Source: Capitulum mitella
Taxonomy: Eukaryota; Arthropoda; Thecostraca; Pollicipedomorpha; Pollicipedidae
DNA: 64,000 nt
Assembly: GCA_030062745.1 (NCBI GenBank)
Contig: CP099840.1
Span: 1,302,001-1,366,000, forward strand
Direction: 5' to 3'
The notes under the pieces were generated by a model. That model did not search any database and was not told where the DNA came from. It saw nothing but the letters and a program-made list of their open reading frames with translations. A program made the position numbers and the translations under genes. Positions within the stretch are counted from its first letter, which is position 1; each line of letters starts with the position of its first letter. Positions 11,504-23,338 of this stretch are shown here, piece after piece.

Positions 11504-11633
11504 CGGTGCACTTCTGTTTGTCGTCGTCCAGCCGCCAGCCGGGCAGGCAGGAGCAGAAGGCGCTGCTGCCGGTGCCCTTGCAGATCTGGCTGCAGCGCAG
11601 CTCCGGTGGTGCCGCACTTCTTGCTGAGCGCGC
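11504..11633 (-). CDS. EGF-like-domain exon of the same protein, one-base frameshift
   Basis: The minus-strand exon follows GCCCGGCCGGCAG (AG at 11635-11634) and ends ACCG|GTCAGT (11504/11503). It is 130 nt; EGF exons are classically phase 1-1, which needs 129. The exon opens in phase 1 as ALSKKCGTT. The frame must then shift by one base (an extra base near 11603-11610) to give ELRCSQICKGTGSSAFCSC, then LPGWRLDDDKQKCT. With that shift all six EGF cysteines are present (C-x6-C-x3-C-x8-C-x-C-x12-C). The end phase fits the next exon (G+TG = Val, VATTALCYEV). The frameshift is either a sequence error or a real lesion. No upstream exon was found. Confidence 0.6.
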
Positions 11634-13530
11634 CTGCCGGCCGGGCCAGGGGGTGGTGAGGGATGGCGGCATGTGATCACCTGCCGACGACAGGAGGGGT
11701 TCCGGGACGACGGAGCAGGGTGACGAGCTACTGCGTTTGGGGACGTGGAGTGGTCAGAGACCCAGACCTGTGAGACTTTTGTGAGACCATTGTCTTACTT
11801 CCGTGAGAGGTCTGGGGAGCTGCTCGAGCCTGACCACACCGAAAAGTCTGAGTGGGGTCTGAGGGAGGGGCAGCTGCTATTGGAAACGCAGTGTAGTGTT
11901 ACAGAGTTATGATGTCTGACTAGAGGGAAAAATAGTCGGCCTGTTGAAGGTGAATATTTTTTTAATGTGTACTTCGTGTATCTGATATGCTAAGACGTTA
12001 ATAAAAAAGAACTTTAGCCGGAGATACGCTGATAACTGATCTACTTACTCTTTCCGAGACTGGCACAATATCTTACCTCTCCCGTGTCAATCAATAACTC
12101 ATGAACGATGTCATTGTCGAATCCAGGGGGTGATCGGTACATTTTGTCCCACGGCTCTAAAAGTACCTTACTTGCTGATATGATTAAGTCAAAACACCAA
12201 AATAACGGTAACGTGAATACGTTTCTGCATGTAAACGTACATACCAGCGAACAATGGTCAGAACAATGGCAGCAACAGCTGTAATAAATGTGACGTGATA
12301 TCATTTGATGCTACTCTAACAAATCATAACAGATTGACTTGACTTGACTCAGTGAGAGCATCTGCCATCGCACCCAGCTGGGCAAGACTGATTATTGTTT
12401 TGTACATAAAGCTATTTTGGCAAGAAGGGCTCAACCAAGCGCGCGGGAAGCGTTGGGGAGGGGGCAGGGGCAGCTGCCCCGAACTTTTGGAAATTTTACA
12501 TGAACCCTTTTGACGTTGGCTGGAAAGAACCAAATCAAAATGCTTCTTTCACCCCAAATGCCCCCCCCCCTTAACTCTACAGGAGTTCCCTCACATCTGT
12601 GCTCAATGTTAGGGATCGCGGCTCATAGACACGACGACGTTTACTCTGCACATACGCATATGCCCTCGCTTTGATGAAATTCCTACGTTTTTCGACTCCT
12701 TCAGAAAAGCAGCTTGTTACAGGTGATATAATCCTCCATTGTCTCTTCCTTATTCAACTTGACATCGTACGGTATCAAAAACTTTTCGACATATTGAAAA
12801 CTGCAATCACTATGTCCTATCATATCCCACAATGTCGGGGCAGCTGCGCAGTGGCACCAGCCGGGCAACTGCACGGTCGCGAGGTGGCACCTCCAGCCGG
12901 ACAGCTGTATGGTCTCGCGGTGGCACCCTGCGCCCTGCACCCGGTTATACTTTATTCATCACTGAAATTACAGATCTGCTTAGGCGCAATAAACTCTACA
13001 CGACCCTGTTCCTAATCAACTGGCAAATGGACTGGGTGGACATAACTTGCCCACGGCCGCCCGGTTTAATGCTAAAGATTGACAGCAACCGGATATATTT
13101 AGTAGTCCCAAAATTCAAGGCAAAATAACACTATACAAATTTCTCCGTATAGTTGAAGCACAGTGCAAAACTCCGGACATTTATCCTGCTGATGACGATG
13201 CGATGATCGCTTTCCGTTCAGAAACTTCCCCTAATAAATCTCCGTTAAAGTTAGGTGCGACGCGGAGCATGTGTCCATGGAAGCGTTAGGATTGTTTCAT
13301 TCTGACCTTGGTTCAGTTTACCTCAAAATGATATACCATTTTCAACCATAAATGCCTCAGTTTTCGTTTCAAAATGTAAGAAATTAATGCAGTAATCCAA
13401 AAGTGAATGCAATTGGTTGAAATATGTCAGTCAAATATGTCAGTTGGTCCTGGGAGACTGATATAGCCGACCGAAACCTTTGGAAGCTGAAGAAAGCGGC
13501 CGCCGTAAGAGACTTTTTGACCTTTGACAT
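11634..13530. other. Non-coding; small GC-rich direct repeat at 12850-12935
   Basis: Mostly AT-rich and unrecognised. A ~33-36 bp unit starting GTGGCACC is repeated about 2.5 times at 12850-12935. A C11 run precedes TTAA near 12570, preceded by a GGGGCAGCTGCCCC palindrome at about 12467. This looks like eroded transposon-end material. Confidence 0.4.
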
Positions 13531-13539
13531 TAGCATCAG

Positions 13540-14480
13540 ACTAGTAAGTGATTCGAAATCGAATCAGGATCAATACCCTATTTGGCAGCTGTCATTCAGA
13601 ATCGGAATTAGAATCGCCTTTTGGCTCAAGAATCAGAACTGGATCGATTCGCAAATTTGTTGAGAATCGATTCACTGAATCGATTCCCAAATTGTGATTT
13701 AAATGAATACATGTTTTGTGTCCATGACAAACTATGCCATTTCTTACCTACATTTATGAGAATAGCCACGAGATATGTCAAAAATGACCGTAGAACTTCA
13801 TCAGAATAGGAAAAGAAAGTCCCAGTTATGATACGATGTAAAGCTGAATATTTCCTTTACTGTTGTCATAACAATTTGTACATTCTAAGGCCTAAATTCA
13901 TGTTTGGGCCATAAGATCATATGTTTAGAGCCCAATGCCCATTGCCACTCTTTACCATTTTCTGCTCGTATTCTATCCCATACATCTTTAATTGTAATTT
14001 AAACCTCTTGCTAGAAATAAATGTAAGACAATTTATTGGTGGGTGGTTGCTGGTGTGCGTTTTTTTCTCACATTTGACCATAGACACCAGCGAATTTATT
14101 AACCCTCAAGTGGATGTCAAACTGAAGAAAGTAGTCTGCGCACATGCATAAAAAGGTCATGCAGTATATGATATACCTATCCTGGTTTCCTAATACCATC
14201 CGATCATCTATAGCAGGCTTTGGAGTAACAATGCATCCAAGACCTGCCCATTGCATTTATGATGGGAAAAATACAAGCACGGTTTTTTGTCACTCCGCAT
14301 AGAACTGCACCGCGAATCGAGTCTTAAACTTTGTATCGTGAATCGAACCGATTTCTTGGAGTCAAAAATGTCCTTTGAATCAGAACTGAACCGATTCTTC
14401 GTATTTCTTTGTGAATCGGAATAAGAATCAGAATCGCCTTTTTGACCTGTGAAGCAGAATGACATTGATTCTCAGTTTCG
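13540..14480. mobile_element. Possible transposon with GAATCG-rich inverted ends
   Basis: The block at 13545-13690 is full of GAATCG/CGATTC motifs (for example GATCGATTCGC and GAATCGATTC). A similar block lies at 14315-14455. The shared piece AGAATCGCCTTTT occurs in both (about 13611 and 14429). About 600 bp of AT-rich sequence separates them. Sub-terminal GAATCGATTC arrays are seen in some DNA transposons. Exact ends and target duplication were not identified. Confidence 0.35.
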
Positions 14481-16100
14481 TGAAGCGCTTGCAAGTCTGA
14501 TCGGCGTAAGTGGATGAAGACAAATCCAGGAAGCAGTGGAAGATACGCGTGGCGATTGCCATCTCTGTGTTCATTCGAGCATCGTCAAATTCTTCTTCGT
14601 GCTGAGACGTGTCAAATACCCTATCATATCTGGTACGTGGATTAGTTGAGTTTTTGTTTTTACTATGACGTGTTTGGAACTCCTTCAACATTCTGTTGTT
14701 GCCTATATTCTGGAGCAATTTGTTACCACTGTGATGAACAGCTTTTCCGCTTGGCGCCCAAACAACGTATATTGCCTTCGATCTGATTCTCCGCTTTCCC
14801 ATTGACCGTCAGAGGGCAGAGTTAAGCTGGTATCGTTCCCAGAGCAATCGATCTGGCTACCTTATTGAGGGCTTTATCACGGGGTTGTGATTGCAATTAG
14901 CTGTATTGACTGGCCCCTGTCTCAATAAGTGCCACAGCTGAGCTAATGTCGCCATACGCCAGAAGCTGAAGGAAGACAGCTCAGACTGTCCACATCAAAA
15001 CCCTTAATCCAGTCAGCGCGCCGAAATGAAATGATTTTGTGGCCAATCTGAATGTGGCTTAATTCATTTCAGCACATCCATTTAGTCTTACTTTTTGGCC
15101 TGCCTTCTTCATGAAATCCATGTTGAGAACGCGATTTAAGAACATTTTAGGAACATTCTCATTTTAAGCTAATTTTTTGTCTCACATCCATCTTGAGTAC
15201 ATTCTTTGCGAGCTCTTGCTAAACCAGTTTCCCGCGCCGAATTGCAGGGCTAATTGTAAACCAGCAAATGTTCTACAGTTATCATTTATAAAGGCGGTAC
15301 CCGATGAGAAGGGCTGCTGGTCTCCCGGCTGCACATCTCGTTTATCGTGAGACACGGTAAACGAGACACTGGTCTCAACGGAGCAAGTCGCGACGTGTTT
15401 TGGCTCGCATGCAGCAGCTCGAGCCAGCGAACTTGAATCGGCGGCGTTGGACGTGCAGCTGACTTTTATTGGTGGTTGTGGTGAGGTAACTGAGTGAGAC
15501 GGTTGGCTTGAGGAGGTTTTGGGATGCAGTCAGGCGTGCCAAGTTGAACCAGGCGTGCTGTAGGATCTCCCGAGAGCAATGAAAGTAGATGCTGAGGTGC
15601 GTTACATGAAGACGTTTTTTCAATGAGATTTGTTTCATATTTGGAAGTTTTGCCGTGGCTAACATTAGGAAGGCGAGAACTTCGCTATCCCTGTACGTAA
15701 TACCCTGTACCAACCTTGTACCAAACTTGTTAAAACCTCTGAAACGCCGCTTTTTGCCTGCGAAAGCCATAAGCCGATGATGTTGATGTGAAAGTTATTT
15801 ACTCCAGTGCTCCAGGAGCAGATCTGGGATTTCGCCAAGGGGAAGGAGTGAAGGGTCAGCGTGGCTCCCCCTCCTGGCCGGGTCCCTCCATTCTTTTTTG
15901 CTCTTCAGATTTGAAAAAAAATTGTTGATCCCTGGGGTTTAAGGGGGAATATTTGATGTAACTTTGCGTTTTTTAACCATATAGAGTAGCCCCAAAAATT
16001 CAAGCACGACGCTTTATTTGAGAAAATCTCGCGTTTTGCTCTCCTACAAAGTGGCAAAAATATGACAACGGCGGAATTTTAGGCGGCGGTGTCCCTTCCG
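14481..16100. other. No supported gene
   Basis: Two minus-strand ORFs lie here (14428-14802, 124 codons; 15375-15770, 131 codons). Neither shows a family motif, signal peptide or convincing splice context. Otherwise unremarkable. Confidence 0.35.
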
Positions 16101-16114
16101 CTGTTTGGAATGTC

Positions 16115-16990
16115 GTGTCTGTATCTGATCCAGGAGACCCTCTGCCCCTTTGTAGTTTCTGGAGACTTTTTGCTAAGCTTCATCTTGAACTTACAGGGAC
16201 ACTTTTGGCAGTCTCGGGTCGTCTGCCATGTCATGGTCCGTTAGTGGTCTCAGGCTCCTTTCAGTTTTACGTATCCCTTGGTACGTCTCAGGCGCCCCTT
16301 TGGCAGTTTCAGGGGCACCTCGGTTAGTTTCAGAGACTGATCTGGCAGTTTCAAGGACGTGTAAGCAATCTTAGATTCTCTCCTTGTCGTCCCTGGGCGT
16401 TTTTGCCGTGTAAGGAGGCCCTTAGGCAGTTACAAGAGCCCTTTTTAAATCTTTTTCGGCCGTGACTTTGAGACTGCTAAATAGCAGTCTCAAAGTCACC
16501 TCTCGAGAAGTCTCAGTGGACCCCCTGTTGTCCTAAATGCCCCTCTTGTCATCTTTGGGGAACATTTTTGCCGTCTCAGGCGCCCTCTGGTAGTCACAAA
16601 ACACCTTTTAACGATTTCAGGGCCTCTGCACAGTGTCATGGCCCTCTGAACATCTCTGGTGGTCTCCATGGCCGTATCAGGGTCCATCCTCTGTTACATG
16701 GGATATATCTCGCAGTCTCAGGGCTCCTCTAGCCGTATCAGGGACCACTGTTAAAGCTTCAGTGGCCTCACTGGCAGCCTTAGGGGGAACTTTTCCCTGC
16801 CAGGTGCACGCTTAACACAATCAGCGGCCCTCTGGCCATAACGTCTTAGAGGCCCTCTTATGGTCTTTTCCTCGCAGAGACCTCCGACCTTTTTGACGGT
16901 CTCGGGGGCCAACTGCCGTGTAGGGGTACATCTTGCCGTCTCATGATCCTCCTGACCTTCCCGGGGCCTCCTGACTGCATCACGAACCCC
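16115..16990. repeat. Degenerate CTCAGGGGCCC-type repeat, left part
   Basis: Ragged units built from GGCAGTCTCAGGGGCCCTCT and variants recur roughly every 30-40 bp. Related sequence resumes at 18340-18660, so one old satellite-like tract appears to be split by the element at about 17125-18327. Confidence 0.65.
16462..16499. repeat. 38-bp palindrome, 18-bp arms, 2-nt centre
   Basis: The arm GTGACTTTGAGACTGCTA is followed by AA and then its exact reverse complement. It lies inside the degenerate CTCAGGGG repeat tract. Confidence 0.95.
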
Positions 16991-17124
16991 TCAGGTTCTC
17001 AGAAAGACCAGTGTAGCCCAATTCGAGTCTCTCTCGAGGTTGAAAAGGTCACCGATGAATCCCCGTTCAGGGGGCGCCTCTGGTTGGCCAGGATCTCCTT
17101 ATGCTGTTCGACGCACTCCCTTGT

Positions 17125-18327
17125 TTTTCTGGGATTGCGAGAGAACGAACAAACACAGAGCCACAAAACTTTGTGTACTTTTTGTTTCATCAATTTTTAC
17201 ACCTTGTGTCAAAGTTCTGACCTCACTTTAGGTCAGGTGCTTGACCTAGGTCAGGTCAAACGGACCTATGTCCAAAAAAGTTTAGCGCCCTGTAACTTTT
17301 TCGCAAAACAAGATATCACAATAATACTTTCAGGGATTAGTGATCTTGACAGATGCAACAAACCTGCTATCTTAGATTTTTCGGAATTTTCCGGGTCATT
17401 GACCTAAAGTCAAGCCCATTTTTAACACATGTCGTCGTTTTTTTTCGGAAATTGACGGAATATTTCATAACATGTTTTGTGTGGAGTGAAGCAGACATCT
17501 AGTTACCGCCATTGGGCAAAGTATCAATGATTTCCAGCCATTGACCTGAGGTCAGGTTACTAATAACTGTTATGAGCCAAAATGTACCAACGTCGAAATC
17601 AGCAATGAATTATTCAGAGTGGGTAGAAAATGGCAGAACTGGAGTGGCATGGCAGAAAATGGCAGAAAGGCTTGCAGAGACGGAAGTAATACCAGGAACC
17701 TCAAAAAGTTTGAAAAAATGGTATATTTTGGAAATAAACAGGCTCTCGCGAATAAGGCCCCGTCAATTGTGTACATTGGTAATCAATGAATTTTTCCAAA
17801 ATTTAAGCACGAAAAACCATCACAAGAACCACTAAGATCAATAAAATTTACATGGATAGCCTCGTGTCGCGAAAATAAAGGAACGATAAAACTAGTTCCC
17901 GTTAATTTCTTACGGCGCACGGCTGCGTCGCACGCCGACAGCCGGCGCGAAAATTGCTGTGTCTTTAACTCAACGTTTCGGCGTATATGTTGAACAAATC
18001 CGACAAATTAGATATGTATCGGCATTTGCGGACCTTTACTTGTGCGCTGGTGCCTTTACCTATGCGTTATTAGTCACCGCCCTTGAGATTCAGGCCGTTT
18101 CTCGGTCTCATGAAGTCGGCTATGAGAAAACATATATAGGACGTAAATTGCTTACATATTATCTAAGACGAAAAATGAGACCAGTTTCAAGCTCTACTGT
18201 TCACAAGCTTTCCAACAGTGTATTTATTTTTTATCATGCGACCAACCGTTCGTGATTTAGAGGGGGCGGCCAACTGCCCCCCCCCCCCGTCGCGCGTGAT
18301 CGTCGCCGACCGACGGTCGTGTGCGGA
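17125..18327 (+). mobile_element. TTAA-type non-autonomous element, family 2, copy 1 (5' end eroded)
   Basis: Most of this stretch is the reverse complement of 48072-49286. Shared landmarks are a GCGAGAGAAC start, a TGACCTAGGTCAGGTCAA block and a right end with GACCGACGGTCGTG next to TTAA (18328-18331). The right terminal trinucleotide is mutated (GGA instead of GGG), and the left end has lost the CCC/TTAA border. The ORFs at 17572-17835 and 17959-18255 have partial counterparts in the other copy, but these follow DNA similarity and encode no recognisable protein. Confidence 0.75.
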
Positions 18328-18339
18328 TTAAGTTCTTGC

Positions 18340-18660
18340 CATCTCAGGGGCCTCTCTGGCACTTTCAGCGGTCTCATGAACCCTTTGCCCCTCATCTGGG
18401 CCCCCTCATGGGCCCTGCAAGGGTCCTTGGAGAGTTTAAAGAGAGTTTCACGGAGGTCGCTGTGACATTTCAAAGGCCCCTTGGCCGTCATAGGGACTCA
18501 GTCCTCATCTTGGCCGTCTCATGGGCTCTGCAACCCTTCTGACGATTTCAGGGGCACTCTGTCGTGTCGGGGCTCTGCTGTGGTCTCAGGGGCCTTTGCA
18601 AGCTTTGCGAGCCCTTCTATCCGTCTCAGGGGTCTCTTTGTTCTATTCGTCTCAAGGTAC
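18340..18660. repeat. Degenerate CTCAGGGGCCC-type repeat, right part
   Basis: Continues the repeat texture of 16115-16990 (GTCTCAGGGGCCTTTGC, TTTCAGGGGCACTCTG and similar) on the far side of the inserted element. Confidence 0.6.
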
Positions 18661-21389
18661 ACATATTTATATGGAGGATTATCGTTCGTTTTGTTTGGTA
18701 CTGTTAATGCTCAGCATTGCCGTGGAAAATTACCAGTGTGTTGGATCCAGAGTAATCGTGCAAAAATTGTGGTGGTAATAGAGAATTGCATCTCACTGGG
18801 GTGATTTTTTCACTTGAAAGCATTACGAACAGAAAGAGAATTGTCTATGCTCAGTGATACTGGCACAGCAAAAGATGACTGCCATATTCCAAGTTAAAAT
18901 TGTGATCGCATGAGGACACATCATACTTCACAGGTCGCCTCTGATTTTATTCGTATGTTTATCTTCATACACATGCATTTTGTCTTTATTTATCATGTTA
19001 TTATTTTATTTCATTTACTGCTTTGTACGACGGCTTTTAAAATGTTCCCAATAGCGTTTTATCTTTTTATTCCTTTCATTATATTTTACTAGTTTTAGGT
19101 ATTTTTTGTGCTTTACTGCTGCACAGTTTTGATTACCACATAAGAAATGTTGCGCCATCACAGACTGTCAGTCTCATCATGCTCTCAAGATTTCCAGGTT
19201 GCCTTCTTGTCTACAATACCGTGGCGTGAGACCGAAACGTGTTTTGTTCAAGCGAACTGTTGTTGGTCATGAAATGCGATACAACGTTTGAGTTAGTAAG
19301 CTATTTCATTTACTTAAATCATGAAAACCGTCTATAGGTGGTGTTGGAGCATAACATTTCTGGAGGTCTCATGTTTCAACATCATCAAAATCTTCAGGCA
19401 TAGTCCAGGCTAAGCATTATGTGCCATACCATCATCATACCCTACACTGTCATTTTTGGTTGCCACCATATCTTGCATAGGTGATGGAAAAGGTAAAACT
19501 AGAAGATAATTTGGGGACAACAGTTTCGGTTGCCTGATGGATGCCAACAAGATGTTTATGCGGATAATGGCTTTGTAAAAATTGTTGGTAAGGGAAATTA
19601 AAAAAAAAATATTGATTCACCTCAATCTTCCACACGGAAAGAGCAAATCAAGGGTCATAGTTAAGATCAGTTGGATTCCACCTTTTCGTTTTTTTTTCTT
19701 ATCAAACACCACGTTGGTTGGAGTGTGAAGATATCATCTGGCCAATAAGTTAACCATCAGGTGAAACTCATCAGTAACGTATAACAAGTTAAAATTCTAC
19801 GTCTCAGATTACTCGAATTTTGCACAGTGGCTTCCTTTTGGAACCAAATACACACTATCCAACCTCACCCACAAATGAGGAACTTCAAGCATTCAAAATT
19901 TAAAACTAATCGATATTGTGTCTTCCCTTGCTCTGCCCATACAGCCCTTACCACCCCGGGGAGAGGGGGACTGTCCTACCGCGTCTGACGGCCCGGGGTC
20001 AGGTCGCCGTCTTCCTGGCATCGCGGCGCTATGGGTTGGCCGTCGAGGAGAGGGGGGTGACCGAATGACGTCCTTGTCTTCCCCCGCGTGACCATGCCGC
20101 GACGCCGGAGGGCTGGAAGGATTTGTCACTGGAGTTAATCAGGAGGGAGTCGGTAAATGTTTTGATGCCGATGTGTGTGGCCGGCCGGCCGGGCCAGGTG
20201 AGGGACCAAACGGCAGGCAGGTGTGCGGGTAACGCCGGGCGCCAGGGATCACCAGAACGAGGTCCGTCTCCCGTCGCCTGTCTTCTCAAAAGACAGCGTA
20301 AGTCGGAAAGCTTACGCCTTAATCGGTTAGGAAGGCGTGCACGTGAGAACCAGTAACGTAACACCCGTATGGGTAACAAACGTACCTGCTCAAAGGAGGT
20401 ATTCCATGCCACAAACGACTTAAACGAGTATGTCGCTGCTGTTTGTACTGTAAGCCCAACTTTATCTTTATTCATTTCGCTTGAAGTCTTCAAATTCAGG
20501 AAAATGACCAACAAATGATGGCCGAATCTGAACGACAGGAACTTTCCGAAATGCAAGTCGCATCTAACGCGGTTTTCGTCAGCTTCCAAGCATTTGGCTG
20601 TGAAACAGGCACATCTTCTTATCAAGGTCAATCTTTTTCGCTCTTTCGGTAGTTTGCTACTAGTTGGATCGGAAGTGTACCGCAAAGTTCGAAATTTCAT
20701 CAGACTGTCATTGCATGAAATAGGTCGGGTAATGCCTCAGACAGAGTAAACCAGGCTGACGAACTGGTGGGACATTCCACAGCTGCCATTGAATTCTGTA
20801 TCATTGAGAATTTACGCATACGATTTAAAAACTATCGGCATTAGTCTTACTTTTTATAATTTTCCCCATCCACTGTATTTTCATGTATTTTTAATATGAG
20901 CAAAGACCAACTGTGTTTAAGAGGTCATTCATACCTTCAGTCAGGAATTTTATATAAATATTGCATGTAGACTTCATTTCAAAAACATCTGTACAGTTAC
21001 TTTTTTTTGAGCAACTGGTTTTAAGCTCCATTTCCATGAAGGTGTCATTTTAGAGGGTTTTACTGAGGTCAATCCAGTTTGGTCGATACACTTTGGACAT
21101 CCATCGCCTGATGTTGTTTATTCTGCGTAGTGCCCGTTGTGCGTCAAATCGGGTGCTTGTGTCTCAGACAAGTGTATGTTAGCGCTTCAGGCGCCGAACG
21201 ATTGTCTCAAGTTGCCTGCCGTGACCGTCCGAACCCCGTCAGTGTCTATGACAAAGGACGGCAGGATCAGGGCAGCGAATACACTGCTGGCCACATTCAA
21301 ACGTATTCGGGGGAGGGGGACTTCTCAAGTACGCCAGCGTACTGTTGCAGTTCTTGCAGCACACGTATGTCGGCTGTAAAAAAGCACCA
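18661..21389. other. No supported gene
   Basis: AT-rich. It includes a GC-rich patch at about 19930-20300 and a 223-codon minus ORF (20029-20700) that has a few Cys residues but no recognisable domain, signal peptide or splice context. I leave that ORF uncalled. Confidence 0.35.
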
Positions 21390-21780
21390 GAGTGTACTGG
21401 GCAAGCAGGTTGGACGGAAGGTGGCGCGCTACTTTAACTCGTGGACTGGGGGGAAGGATTCGACAATTTTGCTAACAGCGCGAAATGTACAGGTTCCGGA
21501 AAGACTGTTGCTTGGGCGGCGTGCTACCCGTTGTTCTGTGTATTACGGTACCTGTTGCCGCGCGCAACCTGCAAACTGGGGCGGATGATTGGAAAGTTCT
21601 GTTTCTAGCAACATACAGAGATTTGACAGTTCTGTTCACATTGCCTCAACGTTAAGTGCACCGTGCAGACAGGCTGGGGAACGTGGCGCGGTACTTAAAT
21701 CTGTAGAATTGGGATTGGACGGTTTAACAATTCTGTTACCAGCGCGAAACGACGATTTCCAATTTTTGCGTTTCTGACAT
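21390..21780. repeat. Diverged direct repeat, about 250-bp unit
   Basis: The stretch at about 21400-21490 (GCAGGTTGGACGGAAGGTGG, ...ACAATTTTGCTAACAGCGCG) is echoed at about 21665-21755 (GACAGGCTGGGGAACGTGGC, ...ACAATTCTGTTACCAGCGCG). Two diverged tandem copies fit. The ORFs at 21130-21588 and 21589-21777 cross them and have no recognisable motif. Confidence 0.5.
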
Positions 21781-22888
21781 AACACCGGGGCGGTAATTCG
21801 TTATTTGTGTGTTCCTGGCGTAACACTCCCTGTGGTCACTTATAGTTGTTCGCGCGGCAGTAACGGTGTTATCGCTCGACGGTTGTCACCAGCTCAACCT
21901 CGTTTGGGTTCAGCCTCGTTTCACCCAAATACATTTTAAAGTGCATTTTTTCTGAGACCACATTTTTGGCCCTCGCTCGGTGAAGCCATTTTCACTACAC
22001 CGTACGGCGTAGGGCAAGATCCTAAAACGACTCCCCTCCCTGCCTATCAACTTTTGAACCAAGAGAGATGAACAAAGCGGATGGACTAGTGTTTGTTTGT
22101 CAAAGAGCAAAGGACTAGTGTTTGTTTGTCACATAAACAACTCAACGATATCTGATTTCTTTCGTCTCAGGTCGAAGGGTGACCTAGGTCACGGTAATGA
22201 CCTCAAAGCGGCCTTGTGAGAATACATCGAAGTTTTCTTAACAGTGTAGTTTCTAAGCTGTTGTAAATCAAATGTATAGGCATTAACATGTTGGCCGTTG
22301 TCTTAGCTATTGCGGAATGTGTGGGCTTTTGGGTCTAGGTCAATGGATGACCTTCCAAGTCACGAAGATGTCTTCCTAGGCTGAACTCTGTAGTGAGAGG
22401 CATGGGAGTCCCATTATACATTTGTCGGATCACAAGTCAAATGAGCGAAGACACGCGTGTCAAACTTGGCACACTGGTTCTCCTCGGGTACGGAGGGGGT
22501 TGCCTCTTTCGGGTTGCGGCCACCTTGATGAGCACCCAGGGGCGCTTATGTCGTTTATCGGAAATCGCTTCTTGTCGAAAAGCTCTCGAGCTAGAGCCAC
22601 CAAATTTGGTGTGCAAGTAAGCGGGCATACAGTCTATCCTAGCACATCATTCGGTGGCCACGATAGTTTCTCGAGGTCACCTCTAGCGGCGAAATCGAAT
22701 TTCGTATTTTCGAGTTTTCGAATTTTTTGACCCAGTGCGGCATTGACCTACAAATTGGCTCTACGTTACGTCAAACGATGTTTGTCAAAATAATGTTGGC
22801 GTAAAAGGTGATAAAAACGCATTTTTGTAAGTGTATCACTTATCCCGCATACGGTGGTGCTTGATGCCAATGTTTAACGTGTATGTTT

Positions 22889-23246
22889 GACCTAGTTTGA
22901 CCTCTGATGACCTGACCCTTCTCGTGCACCAAAATTAGATCAATAAAACCACCATTTATAAAAGAAACATGTAGCACAACATTGCAATACCCGGTTTCCA
23001 GCAAATGAAATGTATTGTTATATTTGGTTAAAAACACGACTGACGTGACGTTGACAGATTCGTGACAGGTCACGAACTGCTGCGTGAATGTTTTTTAGAT
23101 TTTACTCAATGTGTACCAATGCTTAAAACTGAGCTACAGCAATAATCGGTGCTCTATTGTGCCACAAGTTTCTTTTATAAATGCTGTTGTCATTGACCTA
23201 ATTTTAGTGCACGAAAAGGGTCAGGTCATCATAGGTCAAGCTAGTC
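22889..23246. repeat. Foldback: inverted repeats of about 92 bp
   Basis: Left arm 22889-22981 and right arm 23155-23246 are imperfect reverse complements. Shared segments include TGATGACCTGACCCTT, GTGCAC and TTTATAAAAGAAAC. About 170 bp of loop lies between. Both arms carry TGACCT/AGGTCA half-sites. The arms lie just left of a GCGGG-TTAA border at 23331-23338, so they may be the core of another TTAA element whose left end I could not place. Confidence 0.75.
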
Positions 23247-23338
23247 GTATCCGTTCTCTATCTTCCGCTACTAAAAAGTTATTCTAGAAAAGCCGCTGGG
23301 GGTCTTAAAACGACCCTTCCCCGCCAGGCGCGGGTTAA

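Noticed and set aside
15375-15770. 131-codon minus-strand ORF
   Set aside because: Basic, low-information sequence with no family motif; no splice or promoter support.
17959-18255. ORF partly shared by the two family 2 elements (also 48068-48442 on -)
   Set aside because: Similarity follows the DNA element, the C-terminal halves diverge by frameshift, and no domain is recognisable.
20029-20700. 223-codon minus-strand ORF
   Set aside because: No domain, signal peptide or splice context recognised; composition changes sharply along it, as expected for chance read-through of a GC patch.
21130-21777. Two consecutive plus ORFs with Cys-rich stretches
   Set aside because: They span diverged tandem repeats and use different frames of the same repeat; no signal peptide.
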